This document shows, one piece after another, positions 42,918 to 51,581 of a stretch of DNA of 64,000 nucleotides. Below the pieces are notes generated by a model that saw only the letters and a list, made by a program, of their open reading frames with translations, was not told the origin of the DNA and did no database searches. Position numbers and translations under genes: made by a program. Numbering within the stretch: the stretch's first letter is position 1; every line of letters begins with the position of its first letter. The DNA is from Rhodanobacter panaciterrae (GTDB taxonomy: Bacteria; Pseudomonadota; Gammaproteobacteria; Xanthomonadales; Rhodanobacteraceae): contig NZ_BMXT01000001.1 of NCBI RefSeq assembly GCF_014651895.1, positions 1,798,001 to 1,862,000 on the forward strand, in the 5' to 3' direction.

Positions 42918-43793
42918 TCAGGGTTCGCCGGCAAACGTATCGCACTGGTCCATGTCGCCGCCGCTGAAACCGGTCTTGAACCATTTCACCCGCTGCGCCG
43001 AAGTGCCATGGGTGAACGTGTCCGGGCGCACCCGACCTTGCGCCTGCTGTTGCAGGGTGTCGTCGCCGATATGGCTGGCGGCGTTGAGCGCCGACTCGAT
43101 GTCGCCCGGCTGCAGCCAGTTCAGATCCTTCTGGCTGTGGTTGGCCCACACGCCGGCGTAGCAATCCGCCTGCAGTTCCTGCCGCACGGACAAGCCGTCC
43201 GCACCGTCCATCGGTGTGCCATTACGACGTGCCGCGTCGACCTTGTCGAACACGCCGGTCAGCTTCTGCACGTGGTGGCCCACCTCGTGCGCGATCACGT
43301 AGGCGCGGGCAAAATCGCCGGAGGATTGCAGTTGATCCTGCAGTTGCTGGAAGAACGCCACATCCAGATAGACTTTTTGGTCGCCCGGACAATAGAACGG
43401 ACCCACCGCGGTAGTCGCACCGCCGCAAGCCGTCCTCACTCCACCGCTGAACAGGTGCAGTTTGGGATCGACGTAGGTAGCACCCTTGGCCTGGAAAATC
43501 TCACCCCAGGTCTGCTCGGTCGAATGCAGGATCGCACTGACGAAGGCCTTCTGCTGCGGGTCGACCTGCGCCGGCACGCCCGTCGTCTGCGTCGGCGCAT
43601 TCAGCTGGGCGCCACCGCCCTGATCGAGCAAGGCCAGCGGATTCTTGAAGAACACCCAGCCCAGGATGGCCAGCACGATCAGACCGCCAATCCCCATGCG
43701 ACCGCCGCCGAAACCCGGACCACCGCCGCCCCCCCCGCCGCTGCCGCTGTCGACTTCGACGTTGTCACTGCTGCCGCCCTTCTGCCAATCCAT
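42918..43793 (-). CDS. YpfJ-type neutral zinc metallopeptidase
   Basis: 291 aa. After a Gly-rich linker (SGSGGGGGGGPGFGGG) comes one membrane helix (IGGLIVLAILGWVFF), then the peptidase domain with AHEVGHHVQ (HExxH) and QELQADCYAGVWAN carrying the third ligand. It is a member of the YpfJ/DUF652-like zinc peptidases. The natural substrate is unknown. I chose ATG 43793; a longer frame is not supported by homology. Confidence 0.9.
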   Translation of the reverse strand: MDWQKGGSSDNVEVDSGSGGGGGGGPGFGGGRMGIGGLIVLAILGWVFFKNPLALLDQGGGAQLNAPTQTTGVPAQVDPQQKAFVSAILHSTEQTWGEIFQAKGATYVDPKLHLFSGGVRTACGGATTAVGPFYCPGDQKVYLDVAFFQQLQDQLQSSGDFARAYVIAHEVGHHVQKLTGVFDKVDAARRNGTPMDGADGLSVRQELQADCYAGVWANHSQKDLNWLQPGDIESALNAASHIGDDTLQQQAQGRVRPDTFTHGTSAQRVKWFKTGFSGGDMDQCDTFAGEP

Positions 43794-43912
43794 ACGCCCC
43801 TCGCTGACTGATGCACCGCCCCCGATGCTGCATGGCGACGATAGCGCCTTGTCTGGCATCACGCCACGCACGCGCTGCGGCTAGAGTAGGCAACCCTTCA
43901 TGAGGATCCACC

Positions 43913-44305
43913 ATGACCCATCTGCCTGCCCTGGTTACCCTGCTCACCGTCCTGCTGCTGTTCGGCACCATGTGGGCCGTGGGCCGCGCCCGTGACAAGT
44001 ACGGCATCAAGGCGCCGGCCATCAGTGGCGATCCGGCCTTCGAGCGCGCCTACCGGGTGCAGATGAATACGCTGGAGAGCACCGTGATGTTCCTGCCCAC
44101 GCTGTGGCTGGCGGCCAATTACGGTTTCAGTGGCTGGGCCGGCGTGGCGGGGCTGATCTGGCTGGTTGGTCGGGTGTGGTATGCGCTGGCCTACCTGAAA
44201 GAGGCGGGCAAACGAGGTCCCGGCTTCACGGTCGGCATGATCGGCTGGGGGGCCACGCTGGTGATGGCCTGCATCGGCGTCGGCCGCGTGCTGTTGCTCG
44301 GCTGA
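43913..44305 (+). CDS. MAPEG family membrane protein
   Basis: 130 aa with four predicted membrane helices. The pattern AVGRARDKYGIKAP, then AFERAYRVQMNTLESTVMFLPTLW and GRVWYALAYLKEAGKRGPGF, is typical of MAPEG proteins (glutathione transferase-like membrane enzymes). Bacterial members are mostly uncharacterised. It is 49 bases upstream of a CPBP protein on the same strand and likely cotranscribed with it. Confidence 0.88.
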   Translation: MTHLPALVTLLTVLLLFGTMWAVGRARDKYGIKAPAISGDPAFERAYRVQMNTLESTVMFLPTLWLAANYGFSGWAGVAGLIWLVGRVWYALAYLKEAGKRGPGFTVGMIGWGATLVMACIGVGRVLLLG

Positions 44306-44353
44306 CGGCAACTGCATCCGTTCCACCCACAGCCCGTCAGGCATAGTTTCCGC

Positions 44354-45184
44354 ATGGAAGTCATCTGTACCGAAGCTGCTCCGCTGCCTCCGGCACTACC
44401 GCCTTCACCGGCGCCACTGGTCCATGCGCAGGTACCCGGCTTGTGGGCTGCTGCGGGATTGATCGCCACCTATTTTTTGCTGCAGATCATGACCAGCACC
44501 TTGCTCGCGCTGATCATCGGCGTGATAGCGGCGCTCAGTCATGCCGGGCCAAATCTCGACTTGGCGATTCCGGCAGCCGTCGAACAACCAGCCATGCAGG
44601 CGCTGCTGGTCATGCTCTCGCTCGCCGTCTCCGCACCCGTGACGCTATGGCTGGCATATCGGAAATGGCCGCAACTGTGGTCACTGGCGCAGCCACCGGG
44701 CTTCGGTTTCGCGTTGCCGCGCAACCTGCAGTTCCTGGCCCTGGCCATGGTGGCGGGACTGGCCGTACCGCTGCTGGGCACATGGCTGACCCAGTTGCTG
44801 GCACACGGTCATGCGGTGACCCAGGACATCCAGCAACTTGGCGGCAGCACCCCGCTGGGGTTGCGCCTTCCGCTGGTACTCGTGGTGGTGAGCGTGGGTC
44901 CGCTGGTGGAGGAGCTGTTGTTTCGCGGCGTGCTGTTGTCGGCCTTGCTGCAGCGCCGGCATGCGGGTTGGGCGGCGGCGATCAGCTCGCTGGCGTTTGC
45001 GCTGGTCCATCTGCCGGGCCTGCAATACCAGTGGTACGCGTTGCCTGAGCTGGCCCTGCTGGCGCTGGTGCTGGCCTGGTTGCGACTGCGCTCGGGCTCG
45101 ATCTGGCCGGCCGTGGTGGCGCACGGCGTGAACAACCTGCTCGCCGTGGCGGGATGGTTCGTGGCGCTCAACCTGCCTGGCTGA
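44354..45184 (+). CDS. CPBP family intramembrane glutamic endopeptidase
   Basis: 276 aa with about seven hydrophobic segments. The site residues of the CPBP/Abi family appear as VEELLFRGVLL (EExxxR), AFALVHLPG and HGVNNLL. These proteases act in prenyl-protein processing in eukaryotes and in diverse roles in bacteria. The N-terminus has a Pro-rich stretch before the first helix. No substrate is indicated. Confidence 0.88.
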   Translation: MEVICTEAAPLPPALPPSPAPLVHAQVPGLWAAAGLIATYFLLQIMTSTLLALIIGVIAALSHAGPNLDLAIPAAVEQPAMQALLVMLSLAVSAPVTLWLAYRKWPQLWSLAQPPGFGFALPRNLQFLALAMVAGLAVPLLGTWLTQLLAHGHAVTQDIQQLGGSTPLGLRLPLVLVVVSVGPLVEELLFRGVLLSALLQRRHAGWAAAISSLAFALVHLPGLQYQWYALPELALLALVLAWLRLRSGSIWPAVVAHGVNNLLAVAGWFVALNLPG

Positions 45185-45190
45185 GCACGC

Positions 45191-45763
45191 TTACTTCGAC
45201 GGAGTGGCGAGGTCGTGCAGCAGTCGTGCCGTCTCGAACACCGGCAAACCCATCACACCGGAATAGCTGCCCTGCAGATGTTCAACCAGCACGGCGCCGC
45301 GGCCCTGGATCGCGTATGCGCCGGCCTTGCCGAACGGTTCGCCAGTGGCGACGTAAGCGGCGATGGTCGGCTCGTCCAGCGTGGCAAAACGCACCTGCGA
45401 CACGCACTCGACCGATTGCTCGCGTACCGCGCTGACCAGCCACACCACCGAGATCACTGCATGCGTGCGCCCCGACAGCCGGCGCAGCATTGCGGCGGCA
45501 TCGTCCGCATTCTGCGGTTTGCCGAATACTTCATCGTCCAGCACCACTTCGGTATCTGCGCCCAGCACGAACGCATCCTGCATGCTGCCGAGGCTGGCCA
45601 GTCCCGCGCGTGCCTTGTCGCGTGCCACTCGGCTCACGTATGCCTGCGGCGACTCACCCGACGCACGCTGCTCGGCCACGTCGACATCGAGCGCGACGAA
45701 GTCCACGCCGATCTGTTCCAGCAACTGGCGACGGCGCGGCGACTGCGAAGCGAGGTGAAGCAT
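45191..45763 (-). CDS. Maf/YhdE-type nucleotide pyrophosphatase
   Basis: 190 aa. The start LHLASQSPRRRQLLEQIG is the Maf signature (ASxSPRRxxLL), and LGADTEVVLDDEVFGKP is the second conserved block. The YhdE branch hydrolyses dTTP and UTP and their modified forms. The start at 45763 fits homology; the open frame extends nine residues. It lies in a housekeeping block with GNAT, rlmH and rsfS on the same strand. Confidence 0.93.
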   Translation of the reverse strand: MLHLASQSPRRRQLLEQIGVDFVALDVDVAEQRASGESPQAYVSRVARDKARAGLASLGSMQDAFVLGADTEVVLDDEVFGKPQNADDAAAMLRRLSGRTHAVISVVWLVSAVREQSVECVSQVRFATLDEPTIAAYVATGEPFGKAGAYAIQGRGAVLVEHLQGSYSGVMGLPVFETARLLHDLATPSK

Positions 45764-45802
45764 CTGAATTCCGATCTGTGGTGAAACCACCAGCGTAACG
45801 GT

Positions 45803-46252
45803 TCACAGCGCGAGGCTGTACTCGCAGAACTGCCGGTCACGCTGCCAGCCCAGCGATTCGTACAGCGCCTGCGCTGGTGCATTGTCCAGTGCGGTCGACA
45901 GCGACAGGCTGGCTGCACCCAGCGCACGGGCCTGTTCCGCCGCGGCAACCAGCAAGCCCGCCGCTACGCCTTGCCGACGTGCCGAAGGCACCACAAACAA
46001 ATCGTTGAGCAGCCAAGTACGGACCGTGCGAACCGAGGAGAACAGCGGATACAGCTGAGTAAAACCCAGGCCATCGCCGTGTTCGTCCTTCGCCAGCAGG
46101 ATCAGCGACTCGTGCTGATGGACGCGCTCGGCCAGAAAATCATGCGCCCGCGCCAGGTCGGCCGGCTGGCCGTAGAACTGGCGATAGCCGTCGAACAGCG
46201 GCGCCAGCGTGTCGAGATCGAGGATGGTGGCTTGCCGGATCTGGAAGGACAT
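45803..46252 (-). CDS. GNAT family N-acetyltransferase
   Basis: 149 aa. The acetyl-CoA-binding motif A appears in VPSARRQGVAAGLLVAAAEQARALG. SVRTVRTWLLNDLFV is the usual beta-strand region before it. The acceptor is not identifiable. It sits between rlmH and maf, and is probably cotranscribed with them. Confidence 0.88.
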   Translation of the reverse strand: MSFQIRQATILDLDTLAPLFDGYRQFYGQPADLARAHDFLAERVHQHESLILLAKDEHGDGLGFTQLYPLFSSVRTVRTWLLNDLFVVPSARRQGVAAGLLVAAAEQARALGAASLSLSTALDNAPAQALYESLGWQRDRQFCEYSLAL

Positions 46253-46278
46253 GGCGATTCCGTAGACAGGGCTGACGA

Positions 46279-46749
46279 TCAGGCCCGATGGTAAGGGTGT
46301 CCGGCCATGATCGTGTTGGCACGATACAACTGTTCGGCCAGCACCAGCCGCACCAGCATGTGCGGCAGGGTCAACGGACCGAGCGACCAGCGCTGGTCGG
46401 CACGCGCCAACACCTCGGGTGCGTGACCATCCGGGCCGCCGATCAGGAACGCCAGATCACGTCCGGCCATGCGCCACTTCGCCAGCTGCTCGGCCAACTC
46501 TTCGCTGGACCACGTCTTGCCGCGGCCATCGAGCGCAACCACATGGATGTCGTGTGGCAGGGCGGCAAGTATCGCCGCGCCTTCGTCCTGGATCGCCCGC
46601 GCATCATCGCGGCCCTTGCCGCGAATGCCGGGTTTCAGTTCGATCAGTTCCAGCGGCAGCTCGTGCGAGAGCCGCTTGCGGTATTCGGCAAAGCCTTCGG
46701 CCACCCAGCCGGGCATGCGTTCACCGACGGCGATCAGGCGTGCACGCAT
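46279..46749 (-). CDS. rlmH: 23S rRNA (pseudouridine-1915-N3)-methyltransferase RlmH
   Basis: 156 aa SPOUT methyltransferase that methylates pseudouridine 1915 in helix 69. Diagnostic parts are MRARLIAVGERMPGW, LDGRGKTWSSEELA, FLIGGPDGHAPEV and LTLPHMLVRLVLAEQLYRA. It follows rsfS, as in most gammaproteobacteria, with a REP-like element between them. Confidence 0.97.
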   Translation of the reverse strand: MRARLIAVGERMPGWVAEGFAEYRKRLSHELPLELIELKPGIRGKGRDDARAIQDEGAAILAALPHDIHVVALDGRGKTWSSEELAEQLAKWRMAGRDLAFLIGGPDGHAPEVLARADQRWSLGPLTLPHMLVRLVLAEQLYRANTIMAGHPYHRA

Positions 46750-46797
46750 GATTGTCGTCGATCAAATGAAAGCCGGCGCGCAGCGCCACGATCGCCT

Positions 46798-46833
46798 CCT
46801 CTCCCCGGAGGGGAGAGGATTGAGGAGAGGGGC
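46798..46833. repeat. REP-like palindrome, copy 3
   Basis: CCTCTCCCC/GGGGAGAGG with a GGA loop, then ATTGAGGAGAGGGGCC. It resembles copy 1 at 15.5 kb in stem and in the GAGGGGC end. It lies between rsfS and rlmH, again inside an operon. Confidence 0.65.
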
Positions 46834-46861
46834 CAATCTTGCAGCGAACCCCACACAGGTA

Positions 46862-47248
46862 TCAGCTGGCATGCGCTGCGTCGACTTCGTGCCCGTGGTC
46901 GCCCACCGTCCACAGCCGCTCCAGGCCGTAGAACTCGCGGATGCGCGGCAGCATCACATGGACGATCACGTCGCCCAGGTCGACCAGCACCCATTCGCCT
47001 TCCTGTTCGCCTTCCACACCCAGCGGCATCACGCCCGCCTTCTTGGCGAACTTGCTGACTTCGTCGGCGATGGATTTGACGTGACGTGCTGAGGTGCCGG
47101 AGGCGATGACCAGCAGGTCGGCGATGGAGGTCTTGCCACGAACGTCGATCTCGCGAACGTCCTTGGCTTTCAATTCTTCCAGCGCGTCGATGACTGACTT
47201 GCGCAGGGTGGCCGTGGTGACGGACTTGTTCGTACGGGCAGTACTCAA
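46862..47248 (-). CDS. rsfS: Ribosomal silencing factor RsfS
   Basis: 128 aa. The core segment [38 protein letters not shown] and [27 protein letters not shown] are diagnostic. It binds L14 and stops subunit joining in starvation. Its usual upstream neighbours nadD and holA are about 8 kb away here, beyond a block of accessory genes. Confidence 0.96.
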   Translation of the reverse strand: MSTARTNKSVTTATLRKSVIDALEELKAKDVREIDVRGKTSIADLLVIASGTSARHVKSIADEVSKFAKKAGVMPLGVEGEQEGEWVLVDLGDVIVHVMLPRIREFYGLERLWTVGDHGHEVDAAHAS

Positions 47249-47333
47249 GAGGAGGAGCCTCAGGTGTGATCGCAGCGCGAAATGGCGCGGGCGCAGTATA
47301 ACCGCCTGCCGTCAAGGCTGCTCTGGGCACCGC

Positions 47334-48416
47334 TCAGGGTGCCTGCAGCCGTCTGGCCAGCCGGTATTCGTGCATCAGGCGCGCTACCAGCTCGGCCGCC
47401 GGCTGCGGCCGCACCAGGCCGGCGGCCTGCCCGCACCATTCGGACAGCAGATCACCGCGCCCGGCCGCCGCCGCAGCCCGGCGCAACGGCGCGGTGAGCG
47501 CGTTCAGGACCGGATACGGCAACCCCTCCAGCGCTTCCGGCATCGCCTCGACGAAACGGTTGCGCAGGCCGCGGGCCGCGCGGCCGGAGAAACCCCGGAT
47601 CGTGGTGACCTGATCGGCCTCGACATGCGGCAGATCCCGCTTCCATGTCTCGGCCGCCGAACACTCCGGGCAGGTGAGAAAGGCGGTGCCCAGTTGGCTG
47701 GCCGCCGCGCCAAGGACTTCCGCCGCCAGCATGCCGCGACCGTCCATGATGCCGCCGGCGGCGATCACCGGCACCTCACTTGAGGACTCCGCCAGCGCAC
47801 GCACGGTGAGCGGCAGCAACGCGAACAGGCCGATCATGGCGTCCTCGGCCTCGTGCAGGAAGGTGCCGCGATGCCCGCCGGCCTCGGCGCCCTGCACGCA
47901 TACCGCGTCCGCACCGGCGGCGGCCCAGGCCCGGGCTTCGGTAACGGTGGTGGCGGTACCGATCACGTAGATGTCGCGCTGCTGCAGCTCGCGCAGCTGC
48001 GCCGGATTGATCAGGCCAAACGCAAAACTCGCCACCGCCGGGCGCGCCTCGCACAGCGCGGCAAACTGCTCAGAGAAGCGCGGCGCCCAGCGCGTCGGCA
48101 AGCTGGTACGCACATCGAGACCTTCACGCGCCATCAGGGCATCGAGTTGTTCGCGTGCCTTCGCCACCGCGGACATGTCCGCATCGAATTCATCGGGCAA
48201 CACGAACAGACCGATCGCGTAAGGCCGATCGCCGAGTGCGCGGACCTGCGCCGCCTGCTCGAGAATCGCCTGCGGCTCCAGGTAACCGGCGCCGAGCGAG
48301 CCCAGGCCGCCCGCATTGGATACGGCCGCCACCAGGGCCGGCGGCGACGAGCCGGACATCGGCGCCTGGATCAGCGGATGCTCGAGCCCAAGTCGGCTGG
48401 CGAATGGTGAGCTCAT
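47334..48416 (-). CDS. Nitronate monooxygenase (2-nitropropane dioxygenase family)
   Basis: 360-aa FMN enzyme. PLIQAPMSGSS at the start, AGGLGSLGAG, ADAVCVQGAEAGGHRGT, and PVIAAGGIMDGRG are typical. Class I nitronate monooxygenases detoxify propionate-3-nitronate. The substrate range is not shown by sequence. It is the first gene of the accessory block between nadD and rsfS. Confidence 0.9.
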   Translation of the reverse strand: MSSPFASRLGLEHPLIQAPMSGSSPPALVAAVSNAGGLGSLGAGYLEPQAILEQAAQVRALGDRPYAIGLFVLPDEFDADMSAVAKAREQLDALMAREGLDVRTSLPTRWAPRFSEQFAALCEARPAVASFAFGLINPAQLRELQQRDIYVIGTATTVTEARAWAAAGADAVCVQGAEAGGHRGTFLHEAEDAMIGLFALLPLTVRALAESSSEVPVIAAGGIMDGRGMLAAEVLGAAASQLGTAFLTCPECSAAETWKRDLPHVEADQVTTIRGFSGRAARGLRNRFVEAMPEALEGLPYPVLNALTAPLRRAAAAAGRGDLLSEWCGQAAGLVRPQPAAELVARLMHEYRLARRLQAP

Positions 48417-48481
48417 GTCGGGTGGCCTGCAGCGTTGGAAGATTCAAGTATCCACCGCTGCCGCACCCAGCAGAAGCCGCC

Positions 48482-48511
48482 GACAGGTAGCGCCGCAACA
48501 GCGCTCCTGTC
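48482..48511 (-). terminator. Hairpin after the Met-rich repeat-protein gene
   Basis: Stem GACAGG-T-AGCGC pairs with GCGCT-CCTGTC, loop CGCAACA. It is 13 bases after the stop of the repeat protein gene. There is no T run, so termination would be weak. Confidence 0.45.
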
Positions 48512-48523
48512 AGCGGCCGTGAA

Positions 48524-48811
48524 TCAGCCGCCGGAGTTCATCGCGTCGCTTTTCATGGCGTCGCCCTTCATCGCGTCCTTTTTCATCGAGCTCTTTTTCA
48601 TGGCGCCGTGCTTCATGCCGCCCATCTTCATCGAATCATGCTTCATGGAGTCGGCCTTCATGGCATCGTGCTTCATCGAGTCCTTCGACATCGCGTCGTG
48701 CGACATCGCGGTGCTGGAGCTGGCGGCCATCGCGTCCTGCGCGAATACCGACGTAGTGGCGAGGCCGCAGCACATGGCGGCGACAAGAAGTGTGGCGAGG
48801 CGTGCGTTCAT
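48524..48811 (-). CDS. Exported Met/Lys/Asp-rich pentapeptide (MxKDx-type) repeat protein
   Basis: 95 aa. A signal peptide (TLLVAAMCCGLATTSVFA) is followed by pentapeptide repeats of the form KHDAM, KADSM, KHDSM, KKDAM. Such proteins are listed in databases as pentapeptide MXKDX repeat proteins. The mature part has about 20 Met and many His residues, which could bind copper or other metals in the periplasm. Function is unknown. It has its own flanking terminators, so it is probably monocistronic. Confidence 0.8.
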   Translation of the reverse strand: MNARLATLLVAAMCCGLATTSVFAQDAMAASSSTAMSHDAMSKDSMKHDAMKADSMKHDSMKMGGMKHGAMKKSSMKKDAMKGDAMKSDAMNSGG

Positions 48812-48833
48812 CGGGAAAGTCCTGATAAAGAAA

Positions 48834-48864
48834 GGGATGGAGACAGTCATGCCGTCTCCATCCC
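48834..48864 (-). terminator. Intrinsic terminator of the DUF1345 gene
   Basis: An 11-bp perfect stem (GGGATGGAGAC with GTCTCCATCCC) and a nine-base loop. On the minus strand it is followed by TTTCTTTATC. It lies about 50 bases after the DUF1345 stop. Confidence 0.85.
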
Positions 48865-48915
48865 TCCATTCGCCTCCGGCCAATCCACGGTTACATCGTT
48901 CGGACAAGCGCTGGC

Positions 48916-49617
48916 CTAGCCACCCTGCCCGGCCACGATATTCACCGTGATCGCGATGATGAACACGTTGAAGAAAAACGAGATCACGCTGTGCAACAAG
49001 GCCACGCGTCGCAGATAACGACTGGTGATCTGCACGTCAGAGACCTGAAAGGTCATGCCGATCACGATCGCGAAATAGGCGAAGTCCCAGTAGTCCGGTT
49101 CGGGCGTATCGGGAAACTCCAGTCCCGCGTGCTTCTCGCCAAGGTCGCCGTAGAAACCATGCGCATAATGGATCGCGAACATGGTGTTGAGGAATAGCCA
49201 GCTCAGCACCACGCTGAGCGTTCCCACGCCCAGTGCCAGCAGCCCCCCGCCCTTGGCCGCATGCAGCTCGCTGCTCAGCGCCACCAGCACCACCGTCGAC
49301 AACACGATGCCGCTCCACAGGATGCCCCAGCGTCCGGTGTCCTGCGCCCGCGCCTGACTGCGCATGTGCGACGCAGAGCAACGATTGAACATGCGCGCAA
49401 GCATGCTCAGAAACACCACGGCGGCCAGATCGAACGCCAGCAGGATGGCGGTGGCCACGCGCAGCTTCATTTCCACCAGCACGACGCTGGCCACCAGAAA
49501 AATGATCAGCGACACGATCATCCGCGGCCGCGCTTTCACATAATGGAAAGGCCGCCAGCGGCGTTTCTTCCGAGGGACCGTCACGCCTGATTCGTCGCTA
49601 CTCACGCAAGCCTCCAT
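48916..49617 (-). CDS. DUF1345 family membrane protein
   Basis: 233 aa with about five predicted membrane helices. The second half has FPDTPEPDYWDFAYFAIVIGMTFQVSDVQITSRYLRRVALLHSVISFFFN, the DUF1345 core. The start is ATG 49617, preceded by a basic N-terminal stretch (PRKKRRWRPFHYVKARPRM). Function is unknown. Confidence 0.88.
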   Translation of the reverse strand: MEACVSSDESGVTVPRKKRRWRPFHYVKARPRMIVSLIIFLVASVVLVEMKLRVATAILLAFDLAAVVFLSMLARMFNRCSASHMRSQARAQDTGRWGILWSGIVLSTVVLVALSSELHAAKGGGLLALGVGTLSVVLSWLFLNTMFAIHYAHGFYGDLGEKHAGLEFPDTPEPDYWDFAYFAIVIGMTFQVSDVQITSRYLRRVALLHSVISFFFNVFIIAITVNIVAGQGG

Positions 49618-49661
49618 GGCGCAACCATCGGCGCCGGCACGCAGCGATCATAACGGGAGTT

Positions 49662-49937
49662 TCAGGCGCACAGCGCGCGATATTCCGGGTGCCGCCCGAT
49701 CCACACGGCGGCGTACGAGCACGCGGGCACGACCTTCCAGCCTTCGCTGCGCGCCGCTTCGAACGCGGCCTGCACCAGCGCCGACGCGATGCCACGTCCA
49801 CCCACCTCGGCAGGCACGCCGGTGTGGGTGATCGTCATCACGTCAGCAGTCAAGGTGTAATCGAGTTCGCATTCAACGCCATCCACCTGCGTCTCGAAAC
49901 GATGGGCGGCGCGATCGTGCTGGATGGCAAACGGCAT
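49662..49937 (-). CDS. Small GNAT-type N-acetyltransferase
   Basis: 91 aa. The single-domain pattern FETQVDGVECELDYTLTADVMTITHTGVPAEVGGRGIASALVQAAFEAARSEGWKVVPACSYAAVWI is that of the small COG2388 GNAT branch (Gcn5-like, related to YjdJ). The start at 49937 fits it. Function is unknown. It is divergent from the OsmC gene. Confidence 0.85.
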   Translation of the reverse strand: MPFAIQHDRAAHRFETQVDGVECELDYTLTADVMTITHTGVPAEVGGRGIASALVQAAFEAARSEGWKVVPACSYAAVWIGRHPEYRALCA

Positions 49938-50086
49938 GTGGGCTCCGCGCATGAAGACAAACCACAAGCATACGGCGTACCTGGGGCAACCGCGCGTGAA
50001 GCCTTATCGCCGATACGTTCGCGCCAGCTGCATGAACCGTCCGGCACAGTCGTAGTTTGTTTGCCATCGCTCAACAGGAGCATTCC

Positions 50087-50512
50087 ATGAAAAAATCCGC
50101 ATCCGCCCACTGGTCCGGCGGTATCAAGGATGGCCAGGGCACGATCTCGACGGATACCAAGGTGCTGCGCGAGGCGCCGTACGGTTTCAAATCCCGCTTC
50201 GAGGACGGCCCCGGCACCAATCCGGAGGAGCTGATTGCCGCGGCGCATGCCGCCTGTTACTCGATGGCGCTGTCGCTCGGATTGGGCAACGCCGGCCTCA
50301 CCGCCGACAGTATCGACACCCAGGCCACTGTAACGCTGGAGAAGGACGGCGACGGTTTCTCGATCACTGCCGTGCAACTCGACTGCAAGGCCAAGGTGCC
50401 CGGCGCCGATGCGGCCACCTTCGACCAGATCGCGCAAGCCACCAAACTCGGCTGCCCGGTCTCCAAGGTACTCAAGGCCACCATCACGCTGAATGCCTCG
50501 CTGGATACCTGA
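50087..50512 (+). CDS. OsmC/Ohr family peroxiredoxin
   Basis: 141 aa. It has the two conserved redox cysteines of OsmC-like thiol peroxidases in [10 protein letters not shown] and [21 protein letters not shown] is also typical. These use dihydrolipoyl or similar thiols to reduce organic hydroperoxides. A strong ACAGGAG ribosome site precedes the ATG. Whether it belongs to the OsmC or Ohr branch is not fully certain; [12 protein letters not shown] at the start favours OsmC. Confidence 0.92.
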   Translation: MKKSASAHWSGGIKDGQGTISTDTKVLREAPYGFKSRFEDGPGTNPEELIAAAHAACYSMALSLGLGNAGLTADSIDTQATVTLEKDGDGFSITAVQLDCKAKVPGADAATFDQIAQATKLGCPVSKVLKATITLNASLDT

Positions 50513-50558
50513 AACATCTCTCGGCGGCTTGTGCACGGCACCACGCTAGACTTGCAGG

Positions 50559-51503
50559 ATGCCCTCGCCGCCGAATTTCCTCAGCCGTATCGCCCGCGAA
50601 CCGATTCGCCCGGTGCGCGCCGCGATCCGCCATTGGGTGCTCAGTGCCTTCCCGCGCGCCGATACCGGCAGCATCGATTACGACCATCCACACGGCGACC
50701 CTGGCCTGTTCGGGCCGGATAGCGCGACCTGGCGCGTGCACTCGGACTTTCCCGGCATGCTGGCCGGCGGCCTGGCTGCACTAACGCTACAGACGCTTCA
50801 CCCACTGGCGCTGGCCGGTGTATGGGATCACTCCAATTTCCGCGGTGACCTGCTCGGGCGCTTGCGCCGCACTACCGCGTTTGTCGGCGGCACCACCTAT
50901 GCCCCGCGCGCGCAGACCGAGGCACTGATCGAACACGTGCGACAGATCCACACGCATATCACTGGACATGGCGAGGATGGCCGTCCGTATGCCGCGAATG
51001 ATCCCGCGCTGCTGACCTGGGTGCATGTCACCGAGGCGTACAGCTTTCTGCAGGGTTATCGCCGCTATAGCCATGTGACCCTTCCGGCAGATGCGGCTGA
51101 TCGCTACTACGACGAGGTGCGGCGGATTGCCGAAGCGCTGGGCGCCCACGCGGTACCCGCCTCGGAACAGGCCGTCAACGACTACTTCCAGCACATCCAG
51201 CCCGAACTGGCTTATACCGAACGCTCGCGCGTGGTGCTCGAACTGTTGTCGCAAGTGCGCCTGCCGGTACCGGCGGCGGGACTGTCGCGTGACCTGTTCC
51301 TGCATGCCGGCGCCGCGCTGCTGCCGGACTGGGCGACCGAACTGCTGGGCCGCACACCACGGCAACAGCGCCAGGCACGACTGGCCGCCCACGCACTATG
51401 GACGATCGCGCCAGTCTTTCGCGCCGCACTGAAGGACGGCATCGCCAGCCGCGCCTGCCGGCGCATGGACGTGCCAGCGGAGCAATTGCAGCACTGGGCG
51501 TAG
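50559..51503 (+). CDS. MpaB/rubber-oxygenase-family protein (DUF2236)
   Basis: 314 aa. The LQTLHPLALAGVWDHSNFRGDLLGRLRRT, HVRQIHTHITGHGEDGRPYAANDPALLTWVHVTEAYSFL and ERSRVVLELL segments fit the ER-bound oxygenase/latex-clearing-like family, whose histidines hold a haem. No signal peptide is seen. Bacterial members are mostly of unknown function. It is 47 bases after osmC on the same strand and may share its promoter. Confidence 0.82.
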   Translation: MPSPPNFLSRIAREPIRPVRAAIRHWVLSAFPRADTGSIDYDHPHGDPGLFGPDSATWRVHSDFPGMLAGGLAALTLQTLHPLALAGVWDHSNFRGDLLGRLRRTTAFVGGTTYAPRAQTEALIEHVRQIHTHITGHGEDGRPYAANDPALLTWVHVTEAYSFLQGYRRYSHVTLPADAADRYYDEVRRIAEALGAHAVPASEQAVNDYFQHIQPELAYTERSRVVLELLSQVRLPVPAAGLSRDLFLHAGAALLPDWATELLGRTPRQQRQARLAAHALWTIAPVFRAALKDGIASRACRRMDVPAEQLQHWA

Positions 51504-51581
51504 ATCTGCGGCGACAGGCCTGGCATTGACAGCCCCTCGCTATCGGCTAACGTCCCATGGACATGTCAGTCAGGGGCGCCT

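Noticed and set aside
43720-43770. GGC/CCG-rich run in ypfJ as a possible repeat or frameshift hotspot
   Set aside because: It encodes the Gly-rich linker normal for the YpfJ family, and the frame continues.
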